From Mycoplasmatota bacterium (GTDB lineage: Bacteria; Bacillota_I; Bacilli_A; Haloplasmatales; Haloplasmataceae), in contig CP074573.1 in NCBI GenBank assembly GCA_018394295.1, forward strand, positions 1,240,001 through 1,304,000: DNA of 64,000 nucleotides, given 5' to 3'. The notes under the pieces were generated by a model, which did not search any database, was not told the origin of the DNA, and saw only the letters and a program-made list of their open reading frames with translations. The position numbers and the translations under genes are program-made. This document shows positions 16,515 through 26,233 of the stretch, piece after piece. Numbering within the stretch: position 1 is the first letter of the stretch; each line of letters starts with the position of its first letter.

Positions 16515-16925
16515 ATGAATCGTAAAAAAGAACGTGAAATTATCGTTTTATCTTTATATAGTATGGAACTATCAGATAACGATATAAATGAAACAGTCCA
16601 TTACATTTTAGAACAAAATAAAATCAAACAAGAAGCAACTGATTATATTTATGATAGTATTAATGGGGTATTAGAAAACAAAGAGAAAATTGATGAGATT
16701 ATCGCAAATAACTTAGAAAACTATAAAATAGAACGTTTATCGTATATTGATTTATCAATCATTCGCTTTGCAACTTATGAGTTATTATACATTGAGGATA
16801 TTCATCATGCAGTCATCATCAATGAAGCGGTAGAAATAACAAAAAAATACAGTGATTTAGGGGATCATAAAGCCTCTGCGTTTAACAATCGAGTGATGGA
16901 TAATATTAGGTTAAGTATTAAATAA
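16515..16925 (+). CDS. nusB: Transcription antitermination factor NusB
   Basis: All-helical RNA-binding factor for rRNA antitermination, 136 residues. Starts RKKEREIIVLSLYSMEL and has the conserved YKIERLSYIDLSIIRFATYELLY and VIINEAVEITKKYSDLGDHKASAFNNRVMD segments of the family. First gene of the nusB-xseA-xseB-ispA-dxs-tlyA-recN run. In Bacillus folD sits between nusB and xseA; it is missing here. Confidence 0.95.
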   Translation: MNRKKEREIIVLSLYSMELSDNDINETVHYILEQNKIKQEATDYIYDSINGVLENKEKIDEIIANNLENYKIERLSYIDLSIIRFATYELLYIEDIHHAVIINEAVEITKKYSDLGDHKASAFNNRVMDNIRLSIK

Positions 16926-16942
16926 AGAAAGTGGTAGATAAA

Positions 16943-18220
16943 ATGAAACAACCTTTAACAGTATCTGCGTTAAATAAATATTTAAAATATTGTTTTGACC
17001 ATGATCAAAATTTACAAAATATCTACCTAAAAGGTGAAATTTCTAATTTTAAACATCATAGTAGAGGTCATTACTACTTTACATTAAAAGATGAGTCTTC
17101 CCAAATAAGTACCATGATGTTTTCTAAACATACTAGTAAGGTTCAATTTAAATGTGAAGATGGGATGAAAGTTATCGTTGAAGGATATGTTTCTTTATAT
17201 TTACAAGGTGGATCTTATCAAATTTATGTCACAAACATCATCTTAGATGGGTTAGGTGACCTTTATGTGCGATTTGAACAATTAAAAGAAAAACTGTTAA
17301 AGGAAGGACTCTTTGATTCGAGTAATAAATTACCTCTTCCCAAATTTCCAAATAAAATTGGGGTTATAACATCTGATACTGGAGCTGCAATCCGAGATAT
17401 TATAACGACAATTGAGAGACGTTATCCATTATGTGAAGTGGTTGTCTTCCCAACACTTGTTCAAGGAGAGTATGCTAAAGATGATATTGTTCGCTCGATA
17501 AATAAAGCGAATCATTATCCTGGCATCGATTTAATCATCTTAGGACGAGGTGGTGGTTCTATTGAGGATTTATGGTGTTTTAATGAAGAAGTAGTTGCTT
17601 ATGCGATTTATCATTCTAAAATACCAATTATTTCTGCGGTAGGACATGAAACAGATTTTACTATTAGTGATTATGTTAGTGATTTACGTGCTGCAACACC
17701 AACTGCTGCTAGTGAATTAGCAGTGCCTAACAAAGAAGAGTTACTAAATTATCTATCTCAAACTAAAAAACGAATGAGTCATATCATGAATAATTTAGTT
17801 AAAAATCGCAATCAAATTTTAAATAAATTAGGAAATAGTTATGTGTTTATTAATCCTAGTCGATTATATGAACAAAATTATTATAAATTAGATAAGTTAT
17901 ATGCTAATTTAGAAAAAAGTAATCCACTTTCCTTTTTATCGAATCAAAATCAAAAATTAGAAGCTTATAAAGATAAGTTAGATTATTCTTTTGATAAAAA
18001 TTATCAACGATTAAATAATCAGTTTCTTCAACTGATTAGCAAATTAGAACTCGTTAATCCATTGAGTCTTCTACAAAAAGGATATTCTATGGTTAAAAAA
18101 GAAAATAAACCTATTAGTAGTATTAAAGAACTGAAAATAGAAGATTTATTAAATATTTATTTAAAAGATGGTATCATTCATTGTGAAGTTAAAGATAAAG
18201 AGGTGAAGCGTTATGACTGA
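16943..18220 (+). CDS. xseA: Exodeoxyribonuclease VII large subunit
   Basis: About 425 residues. N-terminal OB fold (NIYLKGEISNFKHHSRGHYYFTLKD), catalytic region with IGVITSDTGAAIRDI, RRYPLCEVVVFPTLVQGE, ILGRGGGSIEDLWCFNEE and SAVGHETDFTISDYVSDLRAATPTAASE, then coiled-coil and C-terminal QKGYSMVKKE barrel segment. Degrades single-stranded DNA with XseB. GTG 16931 is an alternative start; ATG 16943 matches family N-termini better. Overlaps xseB by 8 bases. Confidence 0.96.
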   Translation: MKQPLTVSALNKYLKYCFDHDQNLQNIYLKGEISNFKHHSRGHYYFTLKDESSQISTMMFSKHTSKVQFKCEDGMKVIVEGYVSLYLQGGSYQIYVTNIILDGLGDLYVRFEQLKEKLLKEGLFDSSNKLPLPKFPNKIGVITSDTGAAIRDIITTIERRYPLCEVVVFPTLVQGEYAKDDIVRSINKANHYPGIDLIILGRGGGSIEDLWCFNEEVVAYAIYHSKIPIISAVGHETDFTISDYVSDLRAATPTAASELAVPNKEELLNYLSQTKKRMSHIMNNLVKNRNQILNKLGNSYVFINPSRLYEQNYYKLDKLYANLEKSNPLSFLSNQNQKLEAYKDKLDYSFDKNYQRLNNQFLQLISKLELVNPLSLLQKGYSMVKKENKPISSIKELKIEDLLNIYLKDGIIHCEVKDKEVKRYD

Positions 18221-18410
18221 TATGACCTTTGAACAAGCCATGTTAGAATTAGAAGAAGTTGTTAAAAAATTAGAATCAGGTTCAGCAAATTTGGATGAAA
18301 GTATTACACTATATCAACGTGGTTTAAAATTATATGGTTTTTGTTATCAAAAATTACAAGAAGCAGAGAAGTTAGTAGTTAAAATAAATGGTGAGAATAC
18401 AGGAGAATAA
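18213..18410 (+). CDS. xseB: Exodeoxyribonuclease VII small subunit
   Basis: 65 residues, MTFEQAMLELEEVVKKLESGSANLDESITLYQRGLKL: the two-helix hairpin of XseB. GAGGTGA site upstream and coupling to xseA by overlap. Ends just before the ispA start. Confidence 0.95.
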   Translation: MTDMTFEQAMLELEEVVKKLESGSANLDESITLYQRGLKLYGFCYQKLQEAEKLVVKINGENTGE

Positions 18411-18411
18411 A

Positions 18412-19290
18412 ATGAATTTAGAAAAATTTAGAAATCATTATTTAAAAAAAGTCGATGAAATAAGTGTAGCTTACATTAACACTTTAAATTTAGCGGATAT
18501 TTTAAAAGAATCCATTTTATACTCTTACACAGCAGGAGGGAAAAGAATTAGACCCTTATTACTACTAGCAACATTAAATGCTTTTAACGTCGATGTTTTA
18601 AAAGGTATTCATACAGCTTCTGCTTTAGAATTTATTCATACTTCTTCTTTAATTCATGATGATTTACCAGCAATGGATAACGATGACTATAGAAGAGGGA
18701 AATTAACCAATCATAAAGTATATGGAGAGGCAACTGCTGTTTTAGCTGGTGATGCCTTACTTATAAATGCTCTTCAACTGATAACAAGAGATCAATCATT
18801 ACCTGATAATATAAAGATATCTCTTATTGAGACATTAACAACATGTAGTGGAGCAAACGGAATGATTGGTGGTCAACAATTAGATATTGAAAATGAAGAT
18901 AGAGTGTTAGATTTAGAGATGTTAAAAAAAATAGATCAGCATAAAACGGGAAAATTGTTAGAATTCGCTCTTGTTGGAGGGGGAATTATTGCCAATCAAA
19001 AAAAGACAGTATTATCTATTCTTAAAGAAGCAAGTTATCATATTGGAATTGCTTTTCAGATTAAAGATGATATTTTAGATGTCATTGGTAATAAAACTAT
19101 AATTGGGAAACCTATTAATAGTGATGAAAAAAACAACAAATATACCTATGTTCGTTTATTAGGATTAGAACAATCAAAACAACATTTACAAGATCATTAT
19201 GAAAAAGCGTTAAATCTAATTCATCATTTAAATATAAATTCCCATTTAATTGAGGAAATATTTAAACTAATTATCGAGAGAGATAAGTAA
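18412..19290 (+). CDS. ispA: Polyprenyl (farnesyl/geranyl) diphosphate synthase
   Basis: Trans-isoprenyl diphosphate synthase, 292 residues. First aspartate-rich motif LIHDDLPAMDNDDYRRGK at about residues 80-97, second QIKDDILDVIG near residue 220, plus GGKRIRPLL for IPP binding. Length and the short-chain determinant region suit farnesyl-type products. ATG 18412 chosen over 18388 because CAGGAG precedes it. Downstream dxs supplies the pathway's precursor. Confidence 0.94.
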   Translation: MNLEKFRNHYLKKVDEISVAYINTLNLADILKESILYSYTAGGKRIRPLLLLATLNAFNVDVLKGIHTASALEFIHTSSLIHDDLPAMDNDDYRRGKLTNHKVYGEATAVLAGDALLINALQLITRDQSLPDNIKISLIETLTTCSGANGMIGGQQLDIENEDRVLDLEMLKKIDQHKTGKLLEFALVGGGIIANQKKTVLSILKEASYHIGIAFQIKDDILDVIGNKTIIGKPINSDEKNNKYTYVRLLGLEQSKQHLQDHYEKALNLIHHLNINSHLIEEIFKLIIERDK

Positions 19291-19311
19291 ACTAAGGGAA
19301 GAAGTGATAAG

Positions 19312-21186
19312 ATGCAGAAATTGTATGACATTAAAGACCCTAAATTTTTATCAACTATGTCAATTGAGCAATTAGAACAATTATGTGCTGAAATTCGTAC
19401 TTTTTTGATCGAAAGTGTTTCTAAAACCGGTGGTCATTTAGGACCTAATTTAGGTGTAGTAGAATTAAGCGTTGCCCTACATAAAGTTTTTAATAGCCCT
19501 TATGATAAATTTATATTTGATGTTGGACATCAAGCCTATACCCATAAAATCTTAACTGGAAGAGCTAAATATTTTGATACCTTACGAAAATATAATGGTT
19601 TAAGTGGTTTTCCTAAAATGAGTGAAAGTGAGCATGATGTTTGGGAAACAGGTCATAGTTCAACTTCAATATCGGCTGCTGCTGGATTTGTCTATGCAAG
19701 AGATTATTTAAAAGAAAAATATCATGTTTTAGCTGTTATTGGAGATGGCTCATTAACTGGAGGCATGGCTTTTGAAGCTCTTAATCATTTAGGTCAAGCT
19801 AATAAGAAAATAATTGTGATTTTAAATGATAATAAAATGTCCATATCACAAAATGTCGGTGCAATGACAAATATGTTGAATCGAATGCGTTTAAGTCGTA
19901 AGTATAATAAAGCAAAAAAAATTTATTTAAATGTGATTAATAAAGAAAAACACATGTTTAGTTTAGCTAAAAGAATTCGAGATGGGATTAAATCATTTTT
20001 CTTACAAACAAATATTTTTGAAGAAATGGGTTTTGAATATTATGGTCCTATAGATGGTCATGATTTACCTACTTTAGTTCATACGTTTAATAATGTTAAA
20101 GCAATCGATAAACCAGTTTTAATACATGCCATTACTAAAAAAGGTAAGGGATATTCTTATGCTGAAGAAGATATTGAAGGTTTATGGCATGGTGTATCTC
20201 CTTTTGACATTATAACTGGTAAATCTATCGCTTCTAAGAAAGAAAACTTAAAAAGTTGGAGTAATATTATAAGTGAAGGGGTTACACGTTTAGCTGAAGA
20301 AGACAGTCGCATTGTGGTGATAACACCAGCGATGAAAAATGGTTCAGGGCTTAAAGTATTTGAAGATGCATTTCCTGATCGTTTAATTGATGTAGGTATT
20401 GCTGAGGAACATGCCATTACCTTTGCAGGTGGTTTAGCAAGTAACCATATGAAACCCTATGTTGCGATTTATTCAACCTTTTTACAAAGAGCTTATGATC
20501 AAGTGAATCATGATTTAGCACGACAAAACTTACCAGTTGTTATTGGAATTGATCGTGCTGGTTTAGTGGATGGCGATGGTAGTACACATCAAGGTATTTT
20601 TGATATTTCTTTTTTACGTCATATCCCAAATACAATAATTATGATGCCAAAAGACCCTAAAGAAGCTTATGATTTACTATATACTGCTTTTGAAAGTAAA
20701 AAATTAACATTTCTTCGCTATCCAAGAGGAAATGCAAGTGTTGAAGAATTAACAGATCACATCTTCCAGCCTATAAAAATTGGTACTTGGACAAAAGAAC
20801 GTGAAGGGAATGATTTGATTTTTATATCTTACGGCCCAAGCGTTTCTTATATAAAAGAAATATGTGATAAAAATGAATTGAATGCGAAAATAATTAATGC
20901 TCGATTTATAAAACCTATAGATGAAGACATGTTAAGTGCTTTACTAAAGGAAAATAAACCAATCATTATCTTTGAAGAATCGATTAAAGTTGGTGGGTTA
21001 AATAGTGCTATATTAGAATTTGCTCAAAAACATCAATTTAACACGACTCAAATTTATAGTTTAGCGATTGATGATCAATTTGTTGAACAGGGTGATAAAG
21101 CACTTATTTTTAAAGATTTACACCTAGATGAAGCATCTATATTAAAATTTATTGAACAAATACAAGGTGAAATGTACGATGAATAA
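19312..21186 (+). CDS. dxs: 1-deoxy-D-xylulose-5-phosphate synthase
   Basis: Thiamine-diphosphate enzyme starting the MEP pathway from pyruvate and glyceraldehyde 3-phosphate; 624 residues. Motifs: GGHLGPNLGVVELSVALH, DVGHQAYTHKILTGR, the ThDP motif GDGSLTGGMAFEALNHLG with NDN, and the central VDVGIAEEHAITFAGGLA pyrimidine-domain glutamate. Third transketolase-like domain follows. Follows ispA as in Bacillus; overlaps tlyA by 8 bases. Confidence 0.97.
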   Translation: MQKLYDIKDPKFLSTMSIEQLEQLCAEIRTFLIESVSKTGGHLGPNLGVVELSVALHKVFNSPYDKFIFDVGHQAYTHKILTGRAKYFDTLRKYNGLSGFPKMSESEHDVWETGHSSTSISAAAGFVYARDYLKEKYHVLAVIGDGSLTGGMAFEALNHLGQANKKIIVILNDNKMSISQNVGAMTNMLNRMRLSRKYNKAKKIYLNVINKEKHMFSLAKRIRDGIKSFFLQTNIFEEMGFEYYGPIDGHDLPTLVHTFNNVKAIDKPVLIHAITKKGKGYSYAEEDIEGLWHGVSPFDIITGKSIASKKENLKSWSNIISEGVTRLAEEDSRIVVITPAMKNGSGLKVFEDAFPDRLIDVGIAEEHAITFAGGLASNHMKPYVAIYSTFLQRAYDQVNHDLARQNLPVVIGIDRAGLVDGDGSTHQGIFDISFLRHIPNTIIMMPKDPKEAYDLLYTAFESKKLTFLRYPRGNASVEELTDHIFQPIKIGTWTKEREGNDLIFISYGPSVSYIKEICDKNELNAKIINARFIKPIDEDMLSALLKENKPIIIFEESIKVGGLNSAILEFAQKHQFNTTQIYSLAIDDQFVEQGDKALIFKDLHLDEASILKFIEQIQGEMYDE

Positions 21187-21979
21187 AGAGCGAATTGATG
21201 TTTTATTAGTTGAAAGAGGATTTTTTGAAACAAGAGAAAAAGCAAAAAGAAATATTATGGCTGGTCTTGTTTTTGTTAATAATGAAAAAATTGATAAACC
21301 AGGTGAAAAAGTGGATGTCACAAAAGAAATTATTGTTAAAGGAAATGTTTGTCCATATGTTTCACGTGGTGGTTATAAATTAGAAAAAGCTTTACAAGCA
21401 TTTGATATTGATATTAAAAATAAAATAATGCTTGATATTGGTGCCTCAACTGGTGGTTTTACCGACTGTGCGCTTCAAAATGGTGTTAAACTTGTTTATG
21501 CTGTTGATGTGGGTTACAATCAACTTGATTGGAAGATGCGCTCACATAAACAAGTAATTAGTATAGAACGATGTAATTTTCGTTATGCTACAACTGAATT
21601 ATTTACAAAAGGTCTACCTGAATTTGCATCTATTGATGTTTCATTTATCTCATTAAGATTAATTTTACCTGTATTAAAAACAATACTGGTAGAAAATGGA
21701 GAGGTTGTTGCATTAATTAAACCTCAATTTGAAGCAGGAAAAGCTCTAGTAGGAAAAAAAGGAATTGTAAGAGATAAATCAGTCCATTTAGCTGTTATAA
21801 ACGAAATTATTGATTTTTGTGAATTAATTCATTTTGAAGTATTAAATCTTACCTTTTCACCTATAAAAGGGACCGAAGGAAATATAGAATTTTTACTACA
21901 TTTAAAAAATAATGAAACTTTAGAAAAAAATAAAATCAATATTGAAAAAGTTGTTAATTTAGCGCATGAATTAAAATAG
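21179..21979 (+). CDS. tlyA: TlyA-family rRNA (cytidine-2'-O-)-methyltransferase
   Basis: 266 residues: N-terminal S4 RNA-binding domain (ERIDVLLVERGFFETREKAKRNIMAG) and a Rossmann FtsJ-like domain (MLDIGASTGGFTDCALQNGVKLVYAVDVG, DVSFISL, LIKPQFEAG). Methylates rRNA in characterised members; often labelled hemolysin. ATG 21179 preferred over 21152 because AAGGTGA at 21165-21171 precedes it. In Bacillus argR follows; here recN follows directly. Confidence 0.94.
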   Translation: MNKERIDVLLVERGFFETREKAKRNIMAGLVFVNNEKIDKPGEKVDVTKEIIVKGNVCPYVSRGGYKLEKALQAFDIDIKNKIMLDIGASTGGFTDCALQNGVKLVYAVDVGYNQLDWKMRSHKQVISIERCNFRYATTELFTKGLPEFASIDVSFISLRLILPVLKTILVENGEVVALIKPQFEAGKALVGKKGIVRDKSVHLAVINEIIDFCELIHFEVLNLTFSPIKGTEGNIEFLLHLKNNETLEKNKINIEKVVNLAHELK

Positions 21980-21991
21980 TGGGTGATAAAT

Positions 21992-23680
21992 ATGTTATCG
22001 CAGTTAAAAATTAAAAATTTTGCGATTATCGATGATTTAACGATTTCATTTGATGAGCAAATGACTGTATTAACGGGGGAAACAGGTTCAGGAAAATCAA
22101 TTATAATATATGCAATTAGTTTGTTGTTAGGAGAACGTGCATCAAATGACATGATTCGATTTGATAAGGAAAAAGCGATAGTTGAAGGTTTATTTTATTA
22201 TGAAAATTCAAAAATCGATCAAATTTTATCTGATTTTGGAATTGATTATGAAGATCAAATGTTAATTATCATTCGTGAAATCTCTAAAAATGGTCGGAAT
22301 GTATGTAGACTAAATGGTAATTTAGTTACAGTTAATCAATTAAAAAAGATTAGTGGATTTTTAGTCGATGTTCATGTTCAACATGATACACAACGATTGA
22401 TTAACACAAATAATTATCTGTATTTAATTGATTCATTTTGTGATGAGGGTTTTTCAATCACGTTAACATCCTATCAACAAGAATTAAGAACCTATTTAGG
22501 TATCCTTAAAAAATATAATGATTTAATTAAAGAAAATGCCTTGAATCAAGAAAAATTAGATTTTTATCAATATCAACAAAATGAATTTAAACAAGCAAAT
22601 ATTAGTTTAGTTGAATATCAACAATTAAATGAAAAAAGAAATCAATTCGTAAATTATGATAAAATTTTTGAAAATCTAAATACAGCACATGAAAAATTAA
22701 ATGAAAATAAAATTTTAGAAAATATATATCATTGCGCAAATCACTTAAGTAAAATAGCTCAAATAAGCACAAAATATAATGAGATGAGTGAAAATTTACG
22801 TGCCATTTATTATCAATTAGATGATTTATCAAGTGTTTTATCTACTGAAATACAAGTACTTGATTATAATCCAAATGCATTAGATCAAATTGAATCTCGC
22901 TTAAATGTATATTCTACATTAAAACGAAAATACAAGATGGAAATTGATGATTTAATTGACTATCAAGAAAATTTAAAAGAAAAAATGGAAAATATTGAAA
23001 ATTTTGATATTATTTTAAATTCATTACAGGAACAATTAAAAAGTCAATATCAGATTACTTTATCGCATGCACTGAAATTAAGAGAAAAAAGACAAAAAGT
23101 TGCAGAAGAGATAAAAACGCACTTAATAAACCATTTAAATGATTTAAAATTATTAAATACAACCTTTAATATTTTGTTTAATTATATAAACTTAGAGGAA
23201 AATGATTATTTAAATCCTAAAATTTTTAATGAGAACGGTATAGATACAATTGATTTTCATGTATCATTTAATTTAGGTGAACCTGCTAAACCTTTATCAA
23301 AAGTAGCATCAGGTGGTGAATTATCACGATTTATGTTAGGGTTAAAAACAATACTAACTGAGAAACAAAAATTATCTACCATTGTATTTGATGAAATTGA
23401 TACTGGTGTTTCAGGAATTACTGCTAGTGCAATTGCTCAAAAAATTAAATCAATTTCCAATAATACCCAAGTTTTATGTATTTCACATTTACCTCAAGTA
23501 GCTTCAATTAGTGATCATCATTTATATATATCTAAAATAGAAGAAAACAATAGAACACATACAAACGTTAAATTATTGAATAAAGACGAACGAATTATGG
23601 AAATAGCGAAGATGATTGCTGGTGATGACATAAATGAAGTCGTCATAAATAACGCTAAGAATTTATTAAAGATAGAATAA
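21992..23680 (+). CDS. recN: DNA repair protein RecN
   Basis: SMC-like ATPase for double-strand break repair, 562 residues. Walker A TGETGSGKSI near residue 30, central coiled coil (about 160-380), ABC signature ASGGELSRFMLGLK near 440, Walker B STIVFDEIDTGVSG, and CISHLPQVAS H-loop. ATG 21992 has GGGTGAT well spaced upstream; GTG 21983 is the alternative. A 190-base AT-rich gap follows before spoIVB. Confidence 0.96.
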   Translation: MLSQLKIKNFAIIDDLTISFDEQMTVLTGETGSGKSIIIYAISLLLGERASNDMIRFDKEKAIVEGLFYYENSKIDQILSDFGIDYEDQMLIIIREISKNGRNVCRLNGNLVTVNQLKKISGFLVDVHVQHDTQRLINTNNYLYLIDSFCDEGFSITLTSYQQELRTYLGILKKYNDLIKENALNQEKLDFYQYQQNEFKQANISLVEYQQLNEKRNQFVNYDKIFENLNTAHEKLNENKILENIYHCANHLSKIAQISTKYNEMSENLRAIYYQLDDLSSVLSTEIQVLDYNPNALDQIESRLNVYSTLKRKYKMEIDDLIDYQENLKEKMENIENFDIILNSLQEQLKSQYQITLSHALKLREKRQKVAEEIKTHLINHLNDLKLLNTTFNILFNYINLEENDYLNPKIFNENGIDTIDFHVSFNLGEPAKPLSKVASGGELSRFMLGLKTILTEKQKLSTIVFDEIDTGVSGITASAIAQKIKSISNNTQVLCISHLPQVASISDHHLYISKIEENNRTHTNVKLLNKDERIMEIAKMIAGDDINEVVINNAKNLLKIE

Positions 23681-23873
23681 ATTAACAATAAATTTTAAAA
23701 AAATAAAATTTTATTGTTAAAAATTAAATAATATGACAAAATATATATTAATAAATATAAATTTATATATAAAATAAAGTTTCTTTACTTCCATTAATTA
23801 TTGCCATGAAAGCTTAATATAATTTTGAAAAAGGACAAACAATATAAATGTAGCTTGTAAGGAATTGAGGTGA

Positions 23874-24923
23874 ATGGATATTAATGTAAAGAAATATTTT
23901 ATTACCATTCTATTTACCATAATTTTATCTTTTTTCTTTAATATCGATGTTTATGGGAGCCAAACCATTAAAGCTGAAGATATTTATTTAATTCCAGGTG
24001 GGGAGACAATTGGAATTGAACTTCAAACTAATGTTATTGTAGTAGATACATATAATGTGCGAAATAATCAAAAAACGATTAATCCAGCAAAGGATGCTGG
24101 AATTCAATCAGGCGATATGATTTTATATATTGATGGAAAAAAAATCAATAATATAGAAGATATCAAAAGTGAGCTAGCTAAGTATAAAAATATTCATGAT
24201 CGACAGATGAATATTATTATAAAGCGAAATAATAAACTCTTAAGTAAAAAAATGTATCCAACTAGAACAAATAATAATGTAATTAGTTTAGGTATTTATT
24301 TACGGGATAATATTATGGGAATAGGAACTCTAACTTTTATTTATGATGATACTAATTTTGGCGCATTAGGTCATCAAATTCAGGATAAAAATATTCCTGA
24401 TATGCAATTATATAAAACAAATGGTCATATAAAAAAAGCAGAAGTAACTAGTATAAACAAGAGTATACGTGGAAATCCTGGAGAAAAAAGAGCAACTTTT
24501 GATAAAAAAAGTATAGGGACAATTAATACCAATTCAATAACTGGTATATATGGGAAAGTAGATAAAAATTCATTTAAAAACAAAAAGAAATTGAAAATTG
24601 CAACTCAAGACAAAATTCAACTAGGACATGCAAAAATATTAACAGTCATTAATAAACACAAAGTAGAAGCATTTGATGTCAAAATAATTGAGACATTTAA
24701 GCAAAATCAAAAAGATATCAAAGGGATAAAACTTAAAATTACTGATGAACGTTTGTTAAATAAAACAGGCGGAATAATACAAGGAATGAGCGGAAGTCCA
24801 ATTATTCAAAATAATCGAATTATTGGCGCAGTTACGCATGTATTAGTTGATGATACGACAATAGGTTATGGAGTTTATATTGAATTTATGTTAGAAGATA
24901 TGGGAATTGATATTCAAGATTAG
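23874..24923 (+). CDS. spoIVB: SpoIVB peptidase (S55), sporulation checkpoint protease
   Basis: Forespore-secreted serine protease that triggers pro-SigmaK processing; 349 residues. N-terminal signal/anchor helix (YFITILFTIILSFFFNIDVYG), PDZ domain (about 65-130: AKDAGIQSGDMILYIDGKKI), then S55 catalytic domain with GALGHQI (His) and GGIIQGMSGSPIIQNNRIIGA (Ser), ending VDDTTIGYGVYIEFML. GAGGTGA directly abuts ATG 23874, unusually close; GGAAT slightly further back may serve. Followed by spo0A, as in Bacillus and most spore formers. Confidence 0.93.
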   Translation: MDINVKKYFITILFTIILSFFFNIDVYGSQTIKAEDIYLIPGGETIGIELQTNVIVVDTYNVRNNQKTINPAKDAGIQSGDMILYIDGKKINNIEDIKSELAKYKNIHDRQMNIIIKRNNKLLSKKMYPTRTNNNVISLGIYLRDNIMGIGTLTFIYDDTNFGALGHQIQDKNIPDMQLYKTNGHIKKAEVTSINKSIRGNPGEKRATFDKKSIGTINTNSITGIYGKVDKNSFKNKKKLKIATQDKIQLGHAKILTVINKHKVEAFDVKIIETFKQNQKDIKGIKLKITDERLLNKTGGIIQGMSGSPIIQNNRIIGAVTHVLVDDTTIGYGVYIEFMLEDMGIDIQD

Positions 24924-24931
24924 TACTTATT

Positions 24932-24993
24932 TTCGACAAAATCGACTCTAGATTATCAATTAAATCATATTAATACAATAAAAATATGTCGAA
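24932..24993. promoter_or_regulatory. Two Spo0A boxes upstream of spo0A
   Basis: TTCGACA at 24932-24938 (0A box on the minus strand) and TGTCGAA at 24987-24993, both exact matches to the Spo0A consensus TGTCGAA, 49 bases apart. They suggest autoregulation. Confidence 0.75.
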
Positions 24994-25016
24994 AAGCTTA
25001 TTATATATATAAAATA

Positions 25017-25044
25017 AGCGGAAATCAATAAATATTTATTGAAC
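25017..25044 (+). promoter_or_regulatory. Candidate sigma-H promoter for spo0A
   Basis: AGCGGAAAT (25017-25025), 14-base spacer, TGAAC (25040-25044), close to the RWAGGAxxT-N14-HGAAT pattern of sigma-H. A TATAAT at 25049-25054 without good -35 is an alternative. Confidence 0.45.
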
Positions 25045-25115
25045 TTGCTATAATATGTATTTTATAATTAGTTTGTAAGCTTTTTTGATATATTTTAGAG
25101 GGGGATTGTATAAAG

Positions 25116-25910
25116 ATGTCAGAGATTAAGGTTTTTATTACCGATGATAGTAGAGAACATGTTACGATGATGAGAGAAATTATAAATCTTCAGGATAACA
25201 TGGAAATCATTGGATGCACGTATGATGGAGTGAGTTTACTAGAGAAATTAAAAACTACTGAGGTCGATGTTCTACTTCTAGACATAGTAATGCCTAATTT
25301 TGATGGGATTCAAGTTTTACAGAAATTAACTAGTGATAACTACTATAAACGTCCGAAACATATTATTGTTTTCTCAGCGTTTAATCAAGAATCATTATTA
25401 GTTAAATCATCTGAATTAGGTGCAGATTACTTCGTTATGAAACCATTTAATGTAAATCATATTATCGATTTGATAAATGATTTAGGAAATTCAGCTGAAT
25501 CAACAAAGAAATCAAAAAATAAAAGTGTTTTTGCGATTCAAAGTGAAGTTCCAACTGATTTAAATTCTGAAATTACAGCTATCTTACATGAAATTGGTGT
25601 TCCTGCCCATATTAAAGGGTATTTATACTTAAGAGAATCAATATCTATGGTATATAGTAATATTGAAATCTTAGGATCAATCACAAAGGTGTTATATCCT
25701 GAAGTTGCTAAAAAGTATCGGACAACCTCTTCTAGAGTAGAACGGGCAATTAGACATGCAATTGAAGTAGCTTGGAACCGTGGTAATATTGATGCTATTA
25801 GTTCTATATTTAGTTATACGGTGAGTTTAGCAAAATCAAAACCGACCAATTCAGAATTTATTGCTATGATAGCAGATCGCTTACGATTGGAACATCGTAA
25901 AGCATCATAA
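25116..25910 (+). CDS. spo0A: Sporulation master response regulator Spo0A
   Basis: 264 residues. Receiver domain with Asp10/Asp11, phospho-acceptor Asp56 (LLLDIVMP), Ser87 and Lys109 (VMKPF). The DNA-binding effector domain from about residue 150 has the hallmark [24 protein letters not shown] and [24 protein letters not shown] recognition region. Start has GAGGGGG upstream. Followed by a bidirectional terminator. Confidence 0.98.
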   Translation: MSEIKVFITDDSREHVTMMREIINLQDNMEIIGCTYDGVSLLEKLKTTEVDVLLLDIVMPNFDGIQVLQKLTSDNYYKRPKHIIVFSAFNQESLLVKSSELGADYFVMKPFNVNHIIDLINDLGNSAESTKKSKNKSVFAIQSEVPTDLNSEITAILHEIGVPAHIKGYLYLRESISMVYSNIEILGSITKVLYPEVAKKYRTTSSRVERAIRHAIEVAWNRGNIDAISSIFSYTVSLAKSKPTNSEFIAMIADRLRLEHRKAS

Positions 25911-25916
25911 TAAACA

Positions 25917-25950
25917 AAAAAAATACTACACATTATGTGTAGTATTTTTT
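25917..25950. terminator. Bidirectional terminator after spo0A
   Basis: Stem AAAAAATACTACACA / TGTGTAGTATTTTTT with three-base loop. Confidence 0.9.
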
Positions 25951-26144
25951 TAGATTAATCTAACTAACCATGCAACTAATCCCGCTACAGGAACGCCCAC
26001 AAATGCTAAAATCATTAAAATAATGATGAATTTTGTAAATTTTGAATGGTTTAAGTTATTATCTCGGCGTTTCATAGTCAAAGCGCTATTTTTATTAACA
26101 GACGAAGATGCTTGTCCGGGTTTTTTATTTGTTTTCTTTGCCAT
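25950..26144 (-). CDS. Small single-span membrane protein, DUF4044-like
   Basis: 64 residues: basic soluble N-terminus (MAKKTNKKPGQASSS, NKNSALTMKRR) and one C-terminal helix (FIIILMILAFVGVPVAGLVAW). Resembles the small basic tail-anchored proteins seen in Firmicutes near cell-division or translation genes, but I cannot give a function. ATG 26144 preferred because AGGTGA lies 7 bases upstream; the GTG at 26153 is less likely. Convergent with spo0A. Confidence 0.7.
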   Translation of the reverse strand: MAKKTNKKPGQASSSVNKNSALTMKRRDNNLNHSKFTKFIIILMILAFVGVPVAGLVAWLVRLI

Positions 26145-26233
26145 TGTTTTCACCTCAATTTTAAAATGTTATAATATTAGTATGTCCTTCTTTATTATAA
26201 TATAAAATAAAGTAAATTAAAAGGGGTGAAAGT

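Noticed and set aside
20157-20417. Minus-strand frame inside dxs
   Set aside because: Antisense shadow with no ribosome site.
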